A DNA stretch of 64,000 nt from Streptomyces sp. B3I8 (lineage in GTDB: Bacteria > Actinomycetota > Actinomycetes > Streptomycetales > Streptomycetaceae), in contig NZ_JAUSYN010000002.1 of the NCBI RefSeq assembly GCF_030816915.1, positions 2,307,501 through 2,371,500 of the forward strand. The letters are read 5' to 3'. The position numbers and the translations under genes were made by a program. The notes beneath the pieces were generated by a model. It saw nothing but the letters and a program-made list of their open reading frames with translations, ran no database searches and was not told where the DNA came from. This document shows positions 63,076 to 64,000 of this stretch, piece after piece. Every line of letters starts with the position of its first letter. The first letter of the stretch is position 1.

Positions 63076-64000
63076 ATGCGTGTACGACGCCTGCGGGCGG
63101 GTCTGAAGGGCTGGGGCGGCGTCGGGGCGATGGCCATCGTCCTCGTGCTGACCGCCGTCTTCGTCCTGCTGCCGCTCGCCCGCGCGGGCGGGACCGACCA
63201 GACCGCCGGGGGTCCGGGGGGCCTCGCCGAGGGCGTCCGGGCGAGCGCCCGTTCGTGCCAGGACCCGGAGCGGCAGAGCCTGTCGCCGTCGGACGCCGAC
63301 GGGTCCACCATCGACGCCATCAAGAGGCGTGCCCACCCCAAACTGGTCGTCGGCGTCGACCAGAACAGCTACCGCTGGGGCTACCGCGACCCGAACCGCG
63401 GCGGCGGCAGCGAACTGGAGGGCTTCGACATCGACCTGGCCCGGCGCATCGCGCGGGAGATCCTCGGCGACCCGGAGGCCGTGGTGTTCCGCGCGATCCC
63501 CACCAACGAGCGGATCGACGCGATCCGTTCGGGCCGCGTCGACATGGTGGTGCGCACCATGACGATCACCTGCGACCGGCTGAGGCAGGTCGCGTTCTCC
63601 GCGCCCTACTTCCGGACCGGGCAGCAGGTGCTGGCCCCGAGGACGTCGGACATCACGGGGTACGACGACACGCTCGCGCACAGGAGGGTGTGCTCGGCGA
63701 CCGGGTCCACCGCGCTGTCCCAGCTGACGGCGGACCGCCGCAGCGGGCGGATACCGCCCTCCACCGACATCTCCGTCACCGTGCCGAACCAGCTCGACTG
63801 CCTGGTGCGGTTGCAGCTGGGGCAGGTCGACGCGGTCGTCACCGACGGCGCGCTCGCGGCGAGCCAGGCCGCGCAGGATCCGACGGTGGAACTCAAGGGC
63901 GAACCGTTCACGACCGAGTACTACGGGGTGGCCATGAAGAAGGACGCCGACGACCTGGTCCGCCGGGTCAACCGGGTCCTCGAGGACTACCGCGGGGACG
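63076..64000 (+). CDS. glnH: glutamate/amino-acid-binding protein, GlnH-like (partial)
   Basis: Runs off the right edge, 308 residues visible. N-terminal membrane anchor MAIVLVLTAVFVLLPLARAG, then a periplasmic-binding-protein type 2 fold: VVGVDQNSYRWGYRDPN, LEGFDIDLARRIAREILG, NERIDAIRSGRVDMVVRTMT, and QVAFSAPYFRTGQQV. Follows the GlnX-like gene and probably acts with it to sense external amino acids. I chose the ATG with the GGAGGAG ribosome site; in-frame GTGs at 63028, 63043 and 63058 are possible, the first overlapping the previous stop. Confidence 0.88.
   Translation, partial: MRVRRLRAGLKGWGGVGAMAIVLVLTAVFVLLPLARAGGTDQTAGGPGGLAEGVRASARSCQDPERQSLSPSDADGSTIDAIKRRAHPKLVVGVDQNSYRWGYRDPNRGGGSELEGFDIDLARRIAREILGDPEAVVFRAIPTNERIDAIRSGRVDMVVRTMTITCDRLRQVAFSAPYFRTGQQVLAPRTSDITGYDDTLAHRRVCSATGSTALSQLTADRRSGRIPPSTDISVTVPNQLDCLVRLQLGQVDAVVTDGALAASQAAQDPTVELKGEPFTTEYYGVAMKKDADDLVRRVNRVLEDYRGD

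Overview
The window is high-GC actinobacterial DNA, almost certainly from a Streptomyces chromosome. The evidence is the strong third-position G/C bias, many GTG starts, the order ndk - DUF4233 gene - folC - valS - clpX - clpP2 - clpP1 - tig, paired clpP genes with a ClgR-type box, a nickel/Nur-type sodF control region, mycothiol-linked enzymes and a glnX-glnH locus. Most of it is conserved core chromosome; accessory DNA is confined to a few islands.

Layout. 1-5 kb: the 5' end of ndk, a DUF4233 membrane protein, folC and valS, all leftward. 5-11 kb: a Pro/Gln-rich membrane-anchored protein converges on the Clp/trigger-factor proteostasis block (clpX, clpP2, clpP1, tig). 11.3-13 kb: tRNA-Pro(TGG) and tRNA-Gly(TCC), then about 1.1 kb bounded by a 17-bp duplication of the tRNA-Gly 3' end, which looks like the scar of an integrative element and carries a DUF1330 gene. 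13.6-14.9 kb: a membrane acyltransferase. 15-28.6 kb: a leftward type VII secretion (T7SS) island with a DUF6177 protein, EccC, a MinD-like ATPase, EccD, a small membrane protein, an HD-domain protein, a small candidate immunity protein, a large polymorphic toxin with a C-terminal ADP-ribosyltransferase domain, and a membrane SpoIIE-type phosphatase. No Esx (WXG100), EccB, EccE or mycosin gene is visible in this stretch.

28.8-35.4 kb: Nei-type DNA glycosylase, RpiB, an amino-acid permease, BioY, sodF, a small Cys-rich protein and a DsbA-like mycothiol-dependent reductase. 35.6-49.3 kb: two aminopeptidase N paralogues flank an AbiEi-like protein, a Tat-exported metallophosphoesterase, a decayed ISAs1 transposase, a Nudix hydrolase, a decayed secreted protease-like gene, a TetR/hydrolase operon with clear twin operators, and asd. 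49.3-64 kb: FAD monooxygenase, two small proteins, malQ, a PadR-ABC exporter operon, an HNH endonuclease, an MscS channel, a GH4 glycosidase plus BadF-type sugar kinase, and a GlnX/GlnH-like pair that runs off the right edge.

The most interesting system is the T7SS island, particularly the ADP-ribosyltransferase toxin with a small gene directly downstream. Regulatory signals visible by eye include a ClgR box (clpP1), a Nur box (sodF), TetR and PadR operators, phased GCCAAC repeats before the monooxygenase, and several likely leaderless starts. Several short tandem arrays (9, 13 and 20 bp) and a dispersed intergenic repeat are also present.
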